64,000 nt of DNA from contig NZ_PIQC01000001.1 in the NCBI RefSeq assembly GCF_003987255.1, positions 310,001 to 374,000 of the forward strand. Reading direction: 5' to 3'. How positions within the stretch are numbered: position 1 is the first letter of the stretch; each line of letters starts with the position of its first letter. Below are positions 9,040 to 17,719 of the stretch, in pieces. The notes under the pieces are model-generated. The model was not told the DNA's origin and searched no databases. It saw only the letters and a program-made list of their open reading frames with translations. The DNA comes from Idiomarina ramblicola. GTDB taxonomy: Bacteria; Pseudomonadota; Gammaproteobacteria; Enterobacterales; Alteromonadaceae. The position numbers were made by a program, and so were the translations under genes.

Positions 9040-9749
9040 ATTTCGAGAACCTGCTTAACAAACGGAATTGTTAAGCGACGTTGGTAAGTAATAGAAGCCT
9101 GATCAAGCTCATTTAACGCTTTCATCAAATCACGCATTGAGCGACCTAAACGCTGCGTCATGAAAGCCGCGACATCATTCGGAAGTTCAAGCCCGCGCCA
9201 CTGTGCCCGCAAAATTAACGCGTTAACTTTTTCTTCATCACTCAATGGCTGCAACTGAAACCCGGTTGCCCACTGAAAGCGGGATTGTAAGTCCGGCAAA
9301 ATAACCTCGGTCTGAGCCGCAGACTGCTTCGCAGTCATGATCAGTCGCGTCGACTCATTATCGGTTACACGGTTAATGAGCGAAAACAATTCAAAACTCC
9401 AGCTCTGCTCAAAAGTGACGGTATCAATATCATCCAGACAAATGAGATCGGCTTGATCCATCCCCTGTAGCACTGCCGTTGGATCAGCATGTGCCAGTTC
9501 TCTCAAAGGTAAATAAGCAATACGTTGCTCTGGTTTTACCGATGCAATCACACTGTGCATTAAGTGGCTTTTACCAACACCACTGGCACCGGATAACCAG
9601 GTTAATTGTTGGCTCCGCTTTAACGGAGGTTTCGTTTCCGGTAGCCCTTCCAGCCAACTTAATAAAGTTGAGTTATCGCCGGTCAGAAAGGTTGAAAATA
9701 TTTCGTCATCCGGTAACTGTACGGCTAATGGCAACTGCTGTGGCGACAT
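9036..9749 (-). CDS. hda: DnaA regulatory inactivator Hda
   Basis: Hda is the AAA+ protein that, bound to the DNA-loaded sliding clamp, stimulates hydrolysis of DnaA-ATP and so prevents re-initiation (RIDA). The 237-aa protein has the clamp-binding motif at the very N-terminus (QQLPLAVQL, matching the QLSLPL type). LPDDEIFSTFLTGDNSTLL follows as in E. coli Hda, then a Walker A loop GASGVGKSHL and the sensor/lid region ending LTIPFVKQVLEI. It is directly downstream of the DUF2066 gene with a one-base overlap, so one transcript probably serves both. Confidence 0.94.
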   Translation of the reverse strand: MSPQQLPLAVQLPDDEIFSTFLTGDNSTLLSWLEGLPETKPPLKRSQQLTWLSGASGVGKSHLMHSVIASVKPEQRIAYLPLRELAHADPTAVLQGMDQADLICLDDIDTVTFEQSWSFELFSLINRVTDNESTRLIMTAKQSAAQTEVILPDLQSRFQWATGFQLQPLSDEEKVNALILRAQWRGLELPNDVAAFMTQRLGRSMRDLMKALNELDQASITYQRRLTIPFVKQVLEI

Positions 9750-10834
9750 CAGCGATTCTCGTTCCAGCGATAAACAGGTATCTCAGCTTCTCTGGCTGCG
9801 ACAAACGGCCCAACTTCCTGAGACACCAGTCGCCCATCCAAGTTAATCGCCTGCAGTATTTGATCAACTGGACCGTTAACCACAATTTCAAATTCGCTCA
9901 GCGATTGCGAGTAAGTCAGTAAACGCACTTCCCGCACCGAAACAATACTTTTCAAAAAAGTCTCCAGTTCCAAAACACGACTTAAACTGGCTAACTGCTC
10001 GACCTTTACCGTCATGGTATTACGAACATTTTCATCACCCGCGGTAAGACTGTATTTTTGCGACAGTTTTGTCATTAACTGTTCAATTAACGGTTCCGCC
10101 AGCCAGTCCGGACTGGTTGCCGTCACTTCGCCAGAAAAGCGGTCATCCCCTACTTCCACAAACCAGTTTAAACTCCAGGGTTCTTCATTACCCTCTTGGC
10201 GAATAATTCGTCCAACCAATAAACCATCGGTACCATAACGTTCAGTACTGGTTCTGACCGGATCGAGAAACCGTCCCCAGACATCCATAGCACTGATGGT
10301 GAAGTTGTCAGTTAGGTCCATTAAAGGCAATTGAATTGGAATACTGTATTGACGCGCAAAGAACTTCAACTGCTGGGTAAAAACAGACTCACTGTTACTA
10401 TCAATAATAATCCGTTGGCCGTTATTATTCTCCTTTGCTATCCACAACATCAATTGAGGACGGCGGCTGCCCCAATAAGGTAATTGATGCTCAGCAAGTA
10501 AAGCACGTAATTTCGTACCATCAAAAGTGGCCGTCAACGTACGTTGCCCCTCGTTTTCGCTATATCCGTATTGAACCAGGTAGTTGTTAACATCACGCTT
10601 TGCCCGTTTAACCGCTTCATGCTGTACCGACTCGCTCTGCCCGGTTAACTTGGTAATAACACGGTCAAAAGCTTTACCAATTGCTTGCTGCCGATGAGAA
10701 GCGCTCTGCGAATCAACCTCGACTTCTGCTGCATACAAATTGTCAATCAACCGCGCTTGGGCCTCGCTGGCTGAAAAGAACGCCAACAGCAAAAGTAAAC
10801 CGGTAGCAATGTAATGAATCTGGAACTTTGACAT
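9749..10834 (-). CDS. DUF2066 exported protein
   Basis: A 361-aa protein with a Sec signal peptide (residues about 8-27, ending SEAQA). I placed the start at 10834, where a GGATAA site lies upstream and the signal begins; the longer frame from 10927 would hide it. The rest matches the DUF2066 family, which has no assigned function. Recognisable parts are an N-terminal YAAEVEVDSQS stretch and an AxxRVITKLTGQ-type helix. A C-terminal ACT-like alpha/beta unit lies near 270-330. It shares an operon with hda in many gammaproteobacteria. A DnaA box lies in its promoter region. Confidence 0.85.
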   Translation of the reverse strand: MSKFQIHYIATGLLLLLAFFSASEAQARLIDNLYAAEVEVDSQSASHRQQAIGKAFDRVITKLTGQSESVQHEAVKRAKRDVNNYLVQYGYSENEGQRTLTATFDGTKLRALLAEHQLPYWGSRRPQLMLWIAKENNNGQRIIIDSNSESVFTQQLKFFARQYSIPIQLPLMDLTDNFTISAMDVWGRFLDPVRTSTERYGTDGLLVGRIIRQEGNEEPWSLNWFVEVGDDRFSGEVTATSPDWLAEPLIEQLMTKLSQKYSLTAGDENVRNTMTVKVEQLASLSRVLELETFLKSIVSVREVRLLTYSQSLSEFEIVVNGPVDQILQAINLDGRLVSQEVGPFVAAREAEIPVYRWNENR

Positions 10835-10900
10835 GTCATTATCCAAATAAGACTTTGAGAGCATATTAAACAGCCAGATAGCGAACAGCAAGTAACAACT

Positions 10901-10909
10901 TGTGGATAA
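10901..10909 (-). promoter_or_regulatory. Perfect DnaA box upstream of DUF2066-hda
   Basis: The plus strand reads TGTGGATAA, so the minus strand reads TTATCCACA, the strongest E. coli R1-type DnaA box. It lies 67 bases upstream of the DUF2066 start and on the coding strand of the DUF2066-hda operon. A weaker box-like copy (TGTGGGAAT) follows on the plus strand at 10913-10921. Regulation of hda by DnaA is inferred from position only. Confidence 0.5.
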
Positions 10910-10986
10910 GCTTGTGGGAATCTCCACTAGGAAAATAAAGCCACTAAAGGTAGTATTGCGGCAAACGGACGAAGAGTGACAAAGGC

Positions 10987-12273
10987 ATGCTAAAACAACA
11001 ACTTCGAGGTATCAGTTCCTTACTTGGCAGTATCAGTCTAATTGGCGTCTGCGTCGGCATGACCAGTACCTTATTAAGTCTGCGCGCCACGATTGAAGGT
11101 TTCGGCACTCTCGTTACCGGTTTTATCATGTCGGCCTATTTCATCGGCTACCTGTTTGGTTCTACCCGTGCGCCAAAAGACATTCGCCGCGTTGGCTATA
11201 TTCGATCATTTGGTGGTCTTGCAGCACTTGCAGCTTTCAGTATTTTAATGCAGGCCATATGGGTCGATCCCATTGTCTGGTTTGTCATGCGTTTTATTAC
11301 TGGCTTTGCCATTTCCGGTATTTTTGTCATTGTAGAAAGCTGGCTGAATACCATGGCAGACAACCGCAGTCGCGGTACGCTACTGTCCATTTACCTGGTC
11401 ATTATTTACACTGGTCTTATTGTTGGTCAGCTTATTTTGGGTGTTGCCGATCCGGCTGGCTTCGTTGCCTTTGCCATTGTCGCGTTATTGATTAACCTGG
11501 CACTTATACCGATTCTGGTCAGCGTGACAGCCGAGCCAACAACTCACGAAAACCGTAAAGTACCGGTTTCACTGTTGCTGAGAACCGTACCTCTCGGTGT
11601 GGTAAATGCCTTTATCATGCAGGCCTGTTACGCCATGTTTTATGGTATTGGGCCCATGTATGCGTCTTATATCGGCCTTAGTGTCGTGCAAATCACTTTC
11701 TTTATGGCCGCATTCATTGCCGGGGGCTTAGTATCGCAAGCACCTTTTGGCCTGTTGTCGGATCGAATCGATCGCCGCTTTGTCATTGCCATATGCGCCG
11801 CTGGTGGTACGTTGACCGCTGTCGCTCTGTCGCAACTTGATGCATCAAACGCTATTTTCATCTATTTGAACGTGGGTCTGTTAGGAGCGTTTATTTTACC
11901 CTTGTACTCACTGGGCATGGCGCACACAAACGACTACCTCGAACGCGATCAAATGGTGGGGGCAACGGGGGCAATCATTAAAATTGGTGGCGCTGGATCT
12001 ATTATCGGTGCGCCGGCCGTTGCAGCATTAATGCAGTTTGGGGCAATTAACTACTTCTTTTTATTGCTGGCAACACTCACCGCCATGGTCGGTTTCTACT
12101 CGCTGTATCGCATTACCCGCCGGGCAAAAGCAGAAGACCAGTTACACAGCAACTTTGCCATACTGGCGCCGTCACAAACCTCTGATGAGCTATTAACATC
12201 AATGGCTGAGGAAGCGCCTGAGTCAGAAGAAGAGGACGACGAAGAAATGGAGTCCAACGCCGTCCTTCGTTAA
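10987..12273 (+). CDS. MFS transporter, YcaD-like
   Basis: A 428-aa major facilitator with about 12 membrane helices. The first pair carries the R-x-[FV]-x-x-x-S-type loop between helices 2 and 3. A long helix region RSFGGLAALAAFSILMQA, the ESWLN motif at the end of helix 4, and a second-half loop LSDRIDRRFVI are typical of the YcaD branch. The substrate is unknown. The last 40 residues form a strongly acidic cytoplasmic tail (EEAPESEEEDDEEME), which is longer than usual. Convergent with pgm, only 4 bases away. Confidence 0.82.
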   Translation: MLKQQLRGISSLLGSISLIGVCVGMTSTLLSLRATIEGFGTLVTGFIMSAYFIGYLFGSTRAPKDIRRVGYIRSFGGLAALAAFSILMQAIWVDPIVWFVMRFITGFAISGIFVIVESWLNTMADNRSRGTLLSIYLVIIYTGLIVGQLILGVADPAGFVAFAIVALLINLALIPILVSVTAEPTTHENRKVPVSLLLRTVPLGVVNAFIMQACYAMFYGIGPMYASYIGLSVVQITFFMAAFIAGGLVSQAPFGLLSDRIDRRFVIAICAAGGTLTAVALSQLDASNAIFIYLNVGLLGAFILPLYSLGMAHTNDYLERDQMVGATGAIIKIGGAGSIIGAPAVAALMQFGAINYFFLLLATLTAMVGFYSLYRITRRAKAEDQLHSNFAILAPSQTSDELLTSMAEEAPESEEEDDEEMESNAVLR

Positions 12274-12277
12274 CTGA

Positions 12278-13915
12278 CTAATCTGCCAGCAGGTCATTCA
12301 CCCAAGTGGTGGCCTGCGCCAGAATGTCATCTAAATGCTGCTCGCTGACAAAGCTTTCCGCGTAGACTTTGTAAACCGGCTCTGTGCCTGAGGGTCTTGC
12401 AGCGAACCAGCCGTTATCGGTGGTCACTTTAATACCGCCAAACTGTGCCCCGTTACCCGCCGCTTTCGTGGATATCTCTGAAACAGTATCACCCGCCAGT
12501 TCTGATAGTTTCACTTTATACGCGCGAATGTCTTTAAAGCGAGCGTTTTTATCGGTACTGGAAACGGTATCAACCCGGCGATAATAAGCCGTGCCGTGTT
12601 GCTGGCATAAGTCATCATAATACTGCCCCGGATTTTTCCCGGTTTTCGCCAATATCTCTGCCGCCAGCAACGCCATCACAATACCGTCTTTATCCGTAGT
12701 CCAGGTGTTTCCTTTGCGATCCAGTAAGGTTGCACCAGCACTTTCCTCTCCAGCAAACGCAATACTTTGCTCAGCGAGCCCTTTCGCAAACCATTTGAAG
12801 CCAACCGGAACTTCCATCAATGGTCGTTCATTTGCGCTTACCACACGATCAATCATAGCGCTGGATACGAGCGTTTTACCGATGGCAATCCCTTTGTCCC
12901 AACCACGATTTTTGCATAAGTAATCTATCGCAACCGACAAATAGTGATTCGGATTCAGCAGACCATGTGTAGGAGTCACTATACCGTGACGGTCGTAGTC
13001 CGGGTCATTGCCAAAAGCTAAATCGTAGTTGTCTTTCAGCTCAAGCAAACTGGCCATAGCAAACGGCGAGGAGCAATCCATCCGAATTTTGCCGTCTTTG
13101 TCCAAGGGCATAAATGCGAAGGTTGGGTCAACAACGGCATTACGAACCTCAATCGATAAGTTGTAATGCTCAGCAATTTGCTGCCAATACTTAGCCCCTG
13201 AACCGCCCATGGCATCAACCGCCAGCGTCAGTTTTGCTTCCTGAATAGCTGACATATCAATGCAGTCTTCAAGCTGGCTAATATACTGCGCGCGCCAGTC
13301 TACAAAAGTCAGTTTAGGATGCTGTAAGACATCTTCGCTCTCGCAAGTGTTCACACCGACCAAACCGGATGATAACAACGCATTCGCGTACTTCTCTATG
13401 GTTCGGGTAACATCGGAGTCCGCTGGTCCGCCGTGCGGAGGATTATATTTAAAGCCGCCATCTTCCGGGGGGTTATGCGACGGTGTAATAACCACACCAT
13501 CTGCTTTCGTTTTGTGATCGCGGTTCCACTCAATAACCGCACGGCTTAATACCGGCGTCGGGGTATAGTCGTGCTCGGTTTGTACCTGGACCTCTATACC
13601 GTTACCAATAAACACGTCCAGAGCGCTGATGTAAGCCGACTCTGACAACGCGTGAGTATCTTTAGCCACCATAATCGGCCCGGTAATGCCCTGCTCTTCA
13701 CGGTAAGCGCAAATGGCCTGAGCAATTGCCAGAATATGAGCTTCATTAAACGAACGCTTCAATGAACTGCCGCGATGACCCGATGTACCAAAGCTGACTT
13801 TTTCTGCCGCCTTGCGCGGATCCGGCTCGTAAACATAATAGGCACTGGTGAGTTGCGCTATATTCGTCAGATCATCGGCCTGTGCCAGCTGACCTGCTCG
13901 CTCGTGATTCGCCAT
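12278..13915 (-). CDS. pgm: Phosphoglucomutase (alpha-D-glucose phosphate-specific)
   Basis: Pgm interconverts glucose-1-phosphate and glucose-6-phosphate, feeding glycogen, UDP-glucose and LPS sugars. The 545-aa length matches E. coli Pgm (546). Key blocks are FGTSGHRGSSLKRSFNE at the N-terminus, the phosphoserine loop VITPSHNPPEDGGFKYNPP, the metal loop NDPDYDRHGIV, the sugar loop GEESAGA, and the C-terminal phosphate-binding ARPSGTEPVYKVY. It follows seqA with a one-base overlap, the same seqA-pgm pair as E. coli. Confidence 0.97.
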   Translation of the reverse strand: MANHERAGQLAQADDLTNIAQLTSAYYVYEPDPRKAAEKVSFGTSGHRGSSLKRSFNEAHILAIAQAICAYREEQGITGPIMVAKDTHALSESAYISALDVFIGNGIEVQVQTEHDYTPTPVLSRAVIEWNRDHKTKADGVVITPSHNPPEDGGFKYNPPHGGPADSDVTRTIEKYANALLSSGLVGVNTCESEDVLQHPKLTFVDWRAQYISQLEDCIDMSAIQEAKLTLAVDAMGGSGAKYWQQIAEHYNLSIEVRNAVVDPTFAFMPLDKDGKIRMDCSSPFAMASLLELKDNYDLAFGNDPDYDRHGIVTPTHGLLNPNHYLSVAIDYLCKNRGWDKGIAIGKTLVSSAMIDRVVSANERPLMEVPVGFKWFAKGLAEQSIAFAGEESAGATLLDRKGNTWTTDKDGIVMALLAAEILAKTGKNPGQYYDDLCQQHGTAYYRRVDTVSSTDKNARFKDIRAYKVKLSELAGDTVSEISTKAAGNGAQFGGIKVTTDNGWFAARPSGTEPVYKVYAESFVSEQHLDDILAQATTWVNDLLAD

Positions 13916-14397
13916 TATAAAAAGTCCCTAATCTTTTCTGCATCTACTGAATCATAGCCCAGCTTTTCTGCCACTTGAGTCAGCATGGATTTTTTCTTTG
14001 TGGTATTGGTATTGGTAATAACCCAAAAAGGCGAGTCCGGTATTTGCTTCGGGTTAGTACTGTTACCTGAGGTCAACAAAGCTTCTTCTGATCGGGCAAA
14101 ATACTGGCGGTCACGCCCGCGAATATCCAACACTTGCGAGAACTCGTTGGAGTGGCAACGATATAGCATGCTCAAAATATAAAGAAAACGTGCTACCACG
14201 CTTTTTTGAATACGCACATCTTGCTCATTAAGGCGGTTAAAAACCGACTCAGTTTCTACACTTTTGCTTTCGACTTTAGGTTCACTGCTATTTACATCAA
14301 GCAACCGGCGCAGAATATCCGACGCGCTTTCACCTATTTGTCTGGTGTGGCTTGCAATGTGCGCGTATAAGTCATCGTCAATGTCAATCCGCTTCAT
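13915..14397 (-). CDS. seqA: Replication initiation negative regulator SeqA
   Basis: SeqA binds hemimethylated GATC sites after replication, sequestering oriC and the dnaA promoter. The start at 14397 gives 160 aa and the conserved opening MKRIDIDDDLYAHIASHTRQ, followed by IGESASDILRRLL, the oligomerisation domain. The frame extends to 14490, but that part is not SeqA. A linker follows, and then the DNA-binding domain with FLYILSMLYRCHSNEFSQVLDIRGRDR and ARSEEALLTSGNSTNPKQIPDSPFWVITNTNTTKK. It is about 20 residues shorter than E. coli SeqA, mostly in the linker. Divergent from ybfF. Confidence 0.95.
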   Translation of the reverse strand: MKRIDIDDDLYAHIASHTRQIGESASDILRRLLDVNSSEPKVESKSVETESVFNRLNEQDVRIQKSVVARFLYILSMLYRCHSNEFSQVLDIRGRDRQYFARSEEALLTSGNSTNPKQIPDSPFWVITNTNTTKKKSMLTQVAEKLGYDSVDAEKIRDFL

Positions 14398-14503
14398 TGT
14401 TGACTTTCTACCTCTAAAATTTGAAAGGTTGTGCTTTGTCACTTGCAACGCCCCGACAAAGCCTTGAAAATATACATCAAAGTTTATCACTAAAGGCGGT
14501 TCG

Positions 14504-15280
14504 ATGGCAGACTCTTCCTTGTTGAATCACGAAACACTTGGCACCGAAAACAATCCGGCTATCATCATTATTCATGGACTGTTTGGCGACAAAGACAACC
14601 TAAAGAGCGTCGCCCGCGAGTTGTCTGAAGATTACTACTGTATCTTACCGGACACTCGTAACCACGGTGACTCGTTTCACAGTGACACTATGACTTATCC
14701 GGCTATGGCAGAGGACATCATCAACCTGGCCGACACCCTAAACATTAAGCAGTTTGCTGTGCTGGGTCACTCCATGGGCGGCAAAATCGCCATGGAAATC
14801 TGCATAAAGGCGCCTGAACGAGTCACCTCAGCCATATTCGCTGACATATCGCCCGCCGCTTACGATGGCACTCACGACAGCATCATGGACGCACTTTCAG
14901 GGCTGAATTTAAACCAGATAAAAAGTCGGGGTGATGCAGACAAGCAGTTAGCCGATAAAATTTCAGAAAAAGGTGTGCGTCAATTCTTACTCAAGAACCT
15001 GAAAAAAACCGACAACGGCTATCAATGGCGGCTTAACCTTGAAGGATTAAAGCAAAACTACGAGCAAATTTCAGCTGCTGTCAGTAAAGGTCAATATGAA
15101 GGTCCGGTGCTTTTTATCAAAGGCGGTAATTCAAACTACCTGACCGAAAAACACCAGCAAGAAGTCAGCTCGCGTTTCAACACTGCTGCAGTAAAGATAA
15201 TCGAAGATGCGGGTCATTGGTTGCACGCCGAGAAGCCACGAATATTCAACCGCCTTGTGCATGAGTTTCTGGCTCAGTAA
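14504..15280 (+). CDS. ybfF: Alpha/beta-hydrolase esterase, YbfF type
   Basis: A 258-aa cytoplasmic alpha/beta hydrolase. HGLFGDKDNLKSVAREL forms the oxyanion loop and LPDTRNHGDSFHS follows. The nucleophile elbow is GHSMGG, and the catalytic histidine lies in EDAGHWLHAEKP near the C-terminus. The sequence and its position divergent from seqA match E. coli ybfF, an esterase active on short and medium acyl esters in vitro. An AAAGGCGG ribosome site precedes the start. Confidence 0.9.
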   Translation: MADSSLLNHETLGTENNPAIIIIHGLFGDKDNLKSVARELSEDYYCILPDTRNHGDSFHSDTMTYPAMAEDIINLADTLNIKQFAVLGHSMGGKIAMEICIKAPERVTSAIFADISPAAYDGTHDSIMDALSGLNLNQIKSRGDADKQLADKISEKGVRQFLLKNLKKTDNGYQWRLNLEGLKQNYEQISAAVSKGQYEGPVLFIKGGNSNYLTEKHQQEVSSRFNTAAVKIIEDAGHWLHAEKPRIFNRLVHEFLAQ

Positions 15281-15363
15281 TCTCGCCAGTAGCGCAGCTT
15301 TATGGTAATCTAGGCGCCGTAAAAAAGCAGCCCGAGCGATGCGTATCAGCGAGGTTAAGCCGT

Positions 15364-15579
15364 ATGTTAGCTGAGTATTACGAACAAATTGAAGTTTTGG
15401 TCACCAATTTTACGCTGGCCATACTATTCTTACTCATAGGCTTAGCTATTCGTGACGTGTTGAAGCGCTCAGCCGTGCCCAAGTTTGGACAGATTATTGT
15501 TTGGGCGGTACTGTTTCTTGGCTGCTTTGGATTTATTGCAAAAGGTATTATTCAGGTGCTCTGGGAGTCCGGAGTTTAA
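15364..15579 (+). CDS. DUF2788 small membrane protein
   Basis: A 71-aa protein with two hydrophobic helices (about 15-33 and 44-66) and a basic loop between them. It fits DUF2788, a family of unknown function that often precedes fldA in marine gammaproteobacteria. A GAGG ribosome site lies upstream. Probably in the ybfF-fldA direction of transcription, though an 80-bp gap separates it from fldA. Confidence 0.75.
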   Translation: MLAEYYEQIEVLVTNFTLAILFLLIGLAIRDVLKRSAVPKFGQIIVWAVLFLGCFGFIAKGIIQVLWESGV

Positions 15580-15656
15580 CCCAATTAATAATTTACGCCG
15601 CTGAGTGGCAATCCATTCAGTATTGTTTGTTCGTATAACTAGGTGAAAATTGATTT

Positions 15657-16190
15657 ATGGCAACTGTTGGAATTTTCTTTGGAAGCGACACCGGTAACAC
15701 CGAAGCCGTCGCTCAGATGATTCAGAAAGAGCTGGGTAAAAAACTTGTCGACGTTAAAGACGTGGCTAAATCCAGTAAAGAAGATATTGCCAGTTATGAC
15801 CTACTACTGTTCGGTATTCCGACGTGGTATTACGGCGAAGCTCAGTGCGATTGGGACGACTTTTTCCCCGAACTTGAAGAGATTGACTTCACCGATAAGC
15901 TCATTGCTATTTTTGGCTGTGGTGATCAGGAGGATTACGCTGAATACTTCCTGGACGCTATGGGCATGGTGCGTGATATTGTCGAAGCACGAGGCGGCAT
16001 CATTGTTGGTCACTGGCCAACCGAAAGTTATAATTTTGAGGCTTCCAAAGGCATGGCAGACGATAACCACTTTGTCGGCCTGGGTATTGACGAAGACCGC
16101 CAACCAGAGTTAACCAAAGAACGGGTTAGCAAATGGTGCCAGCAGGTTTATGAAGAAATGTGTCTGGCAGAACTGGCAAGTGACAGCTAA
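15657..16190 (+). CDS. fldA: Flavodoxin FldA
   Basis: A 177-aa long-chain flavodoxin, an FMN electron carrier that serves biotin synthase, IspG/IspH, ribonucleotide reductase activation and methionine synthase. The FMN phosphate loop reads GSDTGNTEAVA. IPTWYYGEAQCDWDDFF and GCGDQEDYAEYFLDAMG supply the isoalloxazine-stacking aromatics and the long-chain insert. Directly upstream of fur, as in E. coli (fldA-fur). An AGGTG ribosome site lies upstream. Confidence 0.96.
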   Translation: MATVGIFFGSDTGNTEAVAQMIQKELGKKLVDVKDVAKSSKEDIASYDLLLFGIPTWYYGEAQCDWDDFFPELEEIDFTDKLIAIFGCGDQEDYAEYFLDAMGMVRDIVEARGGIIVGHWPTESYNFEASKGMADDNHFVGLGIDEDRQPELTKERVSKWCQQVYEEMCLAELASDS

Positions 16191-16235
16191 TACAGGGTAT
16201 GCTGTTGTACATGTTTAACTGAGATACGAATCATT

Positions 16236-16682
16236 ATGGCGAGTAACGACGAACAGCTAAAAAAAGCAGGACTCAAAGTAACTTCACCACGGATGAAGAT
16301 TCTGGAAATTCTAAAACAACCAGAAAACCAACACATCAGCGCTGAAGACGTCTATAAAATTCTGCTGGAACAAAAAGATGAAATTGGCCTGGCTACCGTG
16401 TATCGGGTACTAAACCAGTTTGATGACGCTGGTATTATTACTCGCCACCATTTTGAAGGTGGACGCTCGGTATTTGAATTAAGCGCAAAACATCACCACG
16501 ATCATTTGGTGTGTTTAACCTGCGGACACGTCTTTGAATTTGAAGATGACGTCATTGAAGACCGTCAGGATAAAGTGGCCGCAGCCAATAAAATTAAACT
16601 GACTAACCACAGCTTGTATCTATACGGCGAATGTCAGCGCGGCGAAAGCTGCGAATACAAAGCCGCTGCTGAGGCAGACTAA
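16236..16682 (+). CDS. fur: Ferric uptake regulator Fur
   Basis: Fur is the Fe(II)-dependent repressor of iron uptake genes. The 148-aa protein has the N-terminal winged helix (KAGLKVTSPRMKILEIL...ATVYRVLNQFDDAGI). The HHHDHLVCLTCGHVFEF metal/zinc segment holds the first CxxC, and a second pair of cysteines sits in GECQRGESC near the end. The start region GATACGAATCATTATG resembles half of a Fur box, so autorepression is possible. Its stop overlaps the next start by one base. Confidence 0.97.
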   Translation: MASNDEQLKKAGLKVTSPRMKILEILKQPENQHISAEDVYKILLEQKDEIGLATVYRVLNQFDDAGIITRHHFEGGRSVFELSAKHHHDHLVCLTCGHVFEFEDDVIEDRQDKVAAANKIKLTNHSLYLYGECQRGESCEYKAAAEAD

Positions 16683-17719
16683 TGGCTCTACGCTGGCTCA
16701 TATACGGGGCATACGGTTATTCGGGCAAGCTTATTGCCCATCAGGCAAAAAAACGTGGTTACCAACCCATTTTAGCCGGCCGTAACGAAGACACCCTTGA
16801 GCCAGTTGCCCGTCACCTGAACTTTCAGTACAAAGCCTTTTCGCTGGACAGCATTGATAAGGTGAAACAGCAATTAGAAGATGTCGATCTTGTCATCAAT
16901 TGCGCAGGCCCGTTTAGCCAAACAGCGGCCCCTCTTATTCAAGCCTGTATCGATACCAAAACTCACTATTTAGACATTACCGGCGAGATAGACGTATTCG
17001 AGTACGCTCACTCGATGGACAAAGCCGCGCGCGAAGCCGGCATTGTTATTTGTCCTGGTGTTGGGTTCGATGTAATTCCCACAGACTGTATCGCCGCGCG
17101 GCTCAATGCCCAAATGCCGGAAGCCGAGCACCTGGCCTTAGGTTTTGATTCCGGTTCACGCATGAGTCGAGGTACAGCCAAAACCAGTATTGAGCGTTTA
17201 GGCCGTGGAGGCGCTGCTCGCATTAACGGACAAATTACTGATGTCCCGCACGCCTGGCACTCCCGCTGGATTGACTTTGGCAATGGTGAAAAATACGCCA
17301 TGACCATTCCCTGGGGCGACGTTTCTACCGCCTACTACACCACGGAAATACCTAATATTGAAGTGTACATACCGGCCAGTCCGCGCTCAGTAAAAAAGAT
17401 GCGTCGGATGAACTGGTTCCGTTGGGTATTTAACTTGAGATGGGTCCAGGCGAAATTAAAGAAAAAGCTGGAATCACAGCCTGCCGGCCCTGAAGAAAAA
17501 GAGCGGAAAAACAACCCAACTTACGTCTGGGGTGAAATTACCGACGCTAAAGGCAATAAGAAAAGTATGCGGGTAAAAGTGAAAAACGGCTATTCGCTAA
17601 CCGCCGAAGGTGCGGTTGAGTTAGCCGTTCATACCTTAAGCCAGAAACAGTCAGGGGGCTTTTACACCCCCTCGCGTTTATACGGCGCTAAGCTACTGGA
17701 CCAATTTACGATTCAGTAG
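16682..17719 (+). CDS. Saccharopine dehydrogenase-like / trans-acting enoyl reductase family oxidoreductase
   Basis: A 345-aa protein with an N-terminal Rossmann fold ([19 protein letters not shown](P)-binding glycine loop, residues 6-21). [14 protein letters not shown] and [12 protein letters not shown] follow, features of the saccharopine dehydrogenase NADP-binding family that includes mycobacterial trans-acting enoyl reductases. The middle block [16 protein letters not shown] is conserved there. The substrate is unknown; lysine catabolism is not implied. Coupled to fur by TAATG and convergent with glnS, overlapping it by 14 bases. Confidence 0.8.
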   Translation: MALRWLIYGAYGYSGKLIAHQAKKRGYQPILAGRNEDTLEPVARHLNFQYKAFSLDSIDKVKQQLEDVDLVINCAGPFSQTAAPLIQACIDTKTHYLDITGEIDVFEYAHSMDKAAREAGIVICPGVGFDVIPTDCIAARLNAQMPEAEHLALGFDSGSRMSRGTAKTSIERLGRGGAARINGQITDVPHAWHSRWIDFGNGEKYAMTIPWGDVSTAYYTTEIPNIEVYIPASPRSVKKMRRMNWFRWVFNLRWVQAKLKKKLESQPAGPEEKERKNNPTYVWGEITDAKGNKKSMRVKVKNGYSLTAEGAVELAVHTLSQKQSGGFYTPSRLYGAKLLDQFTIQ

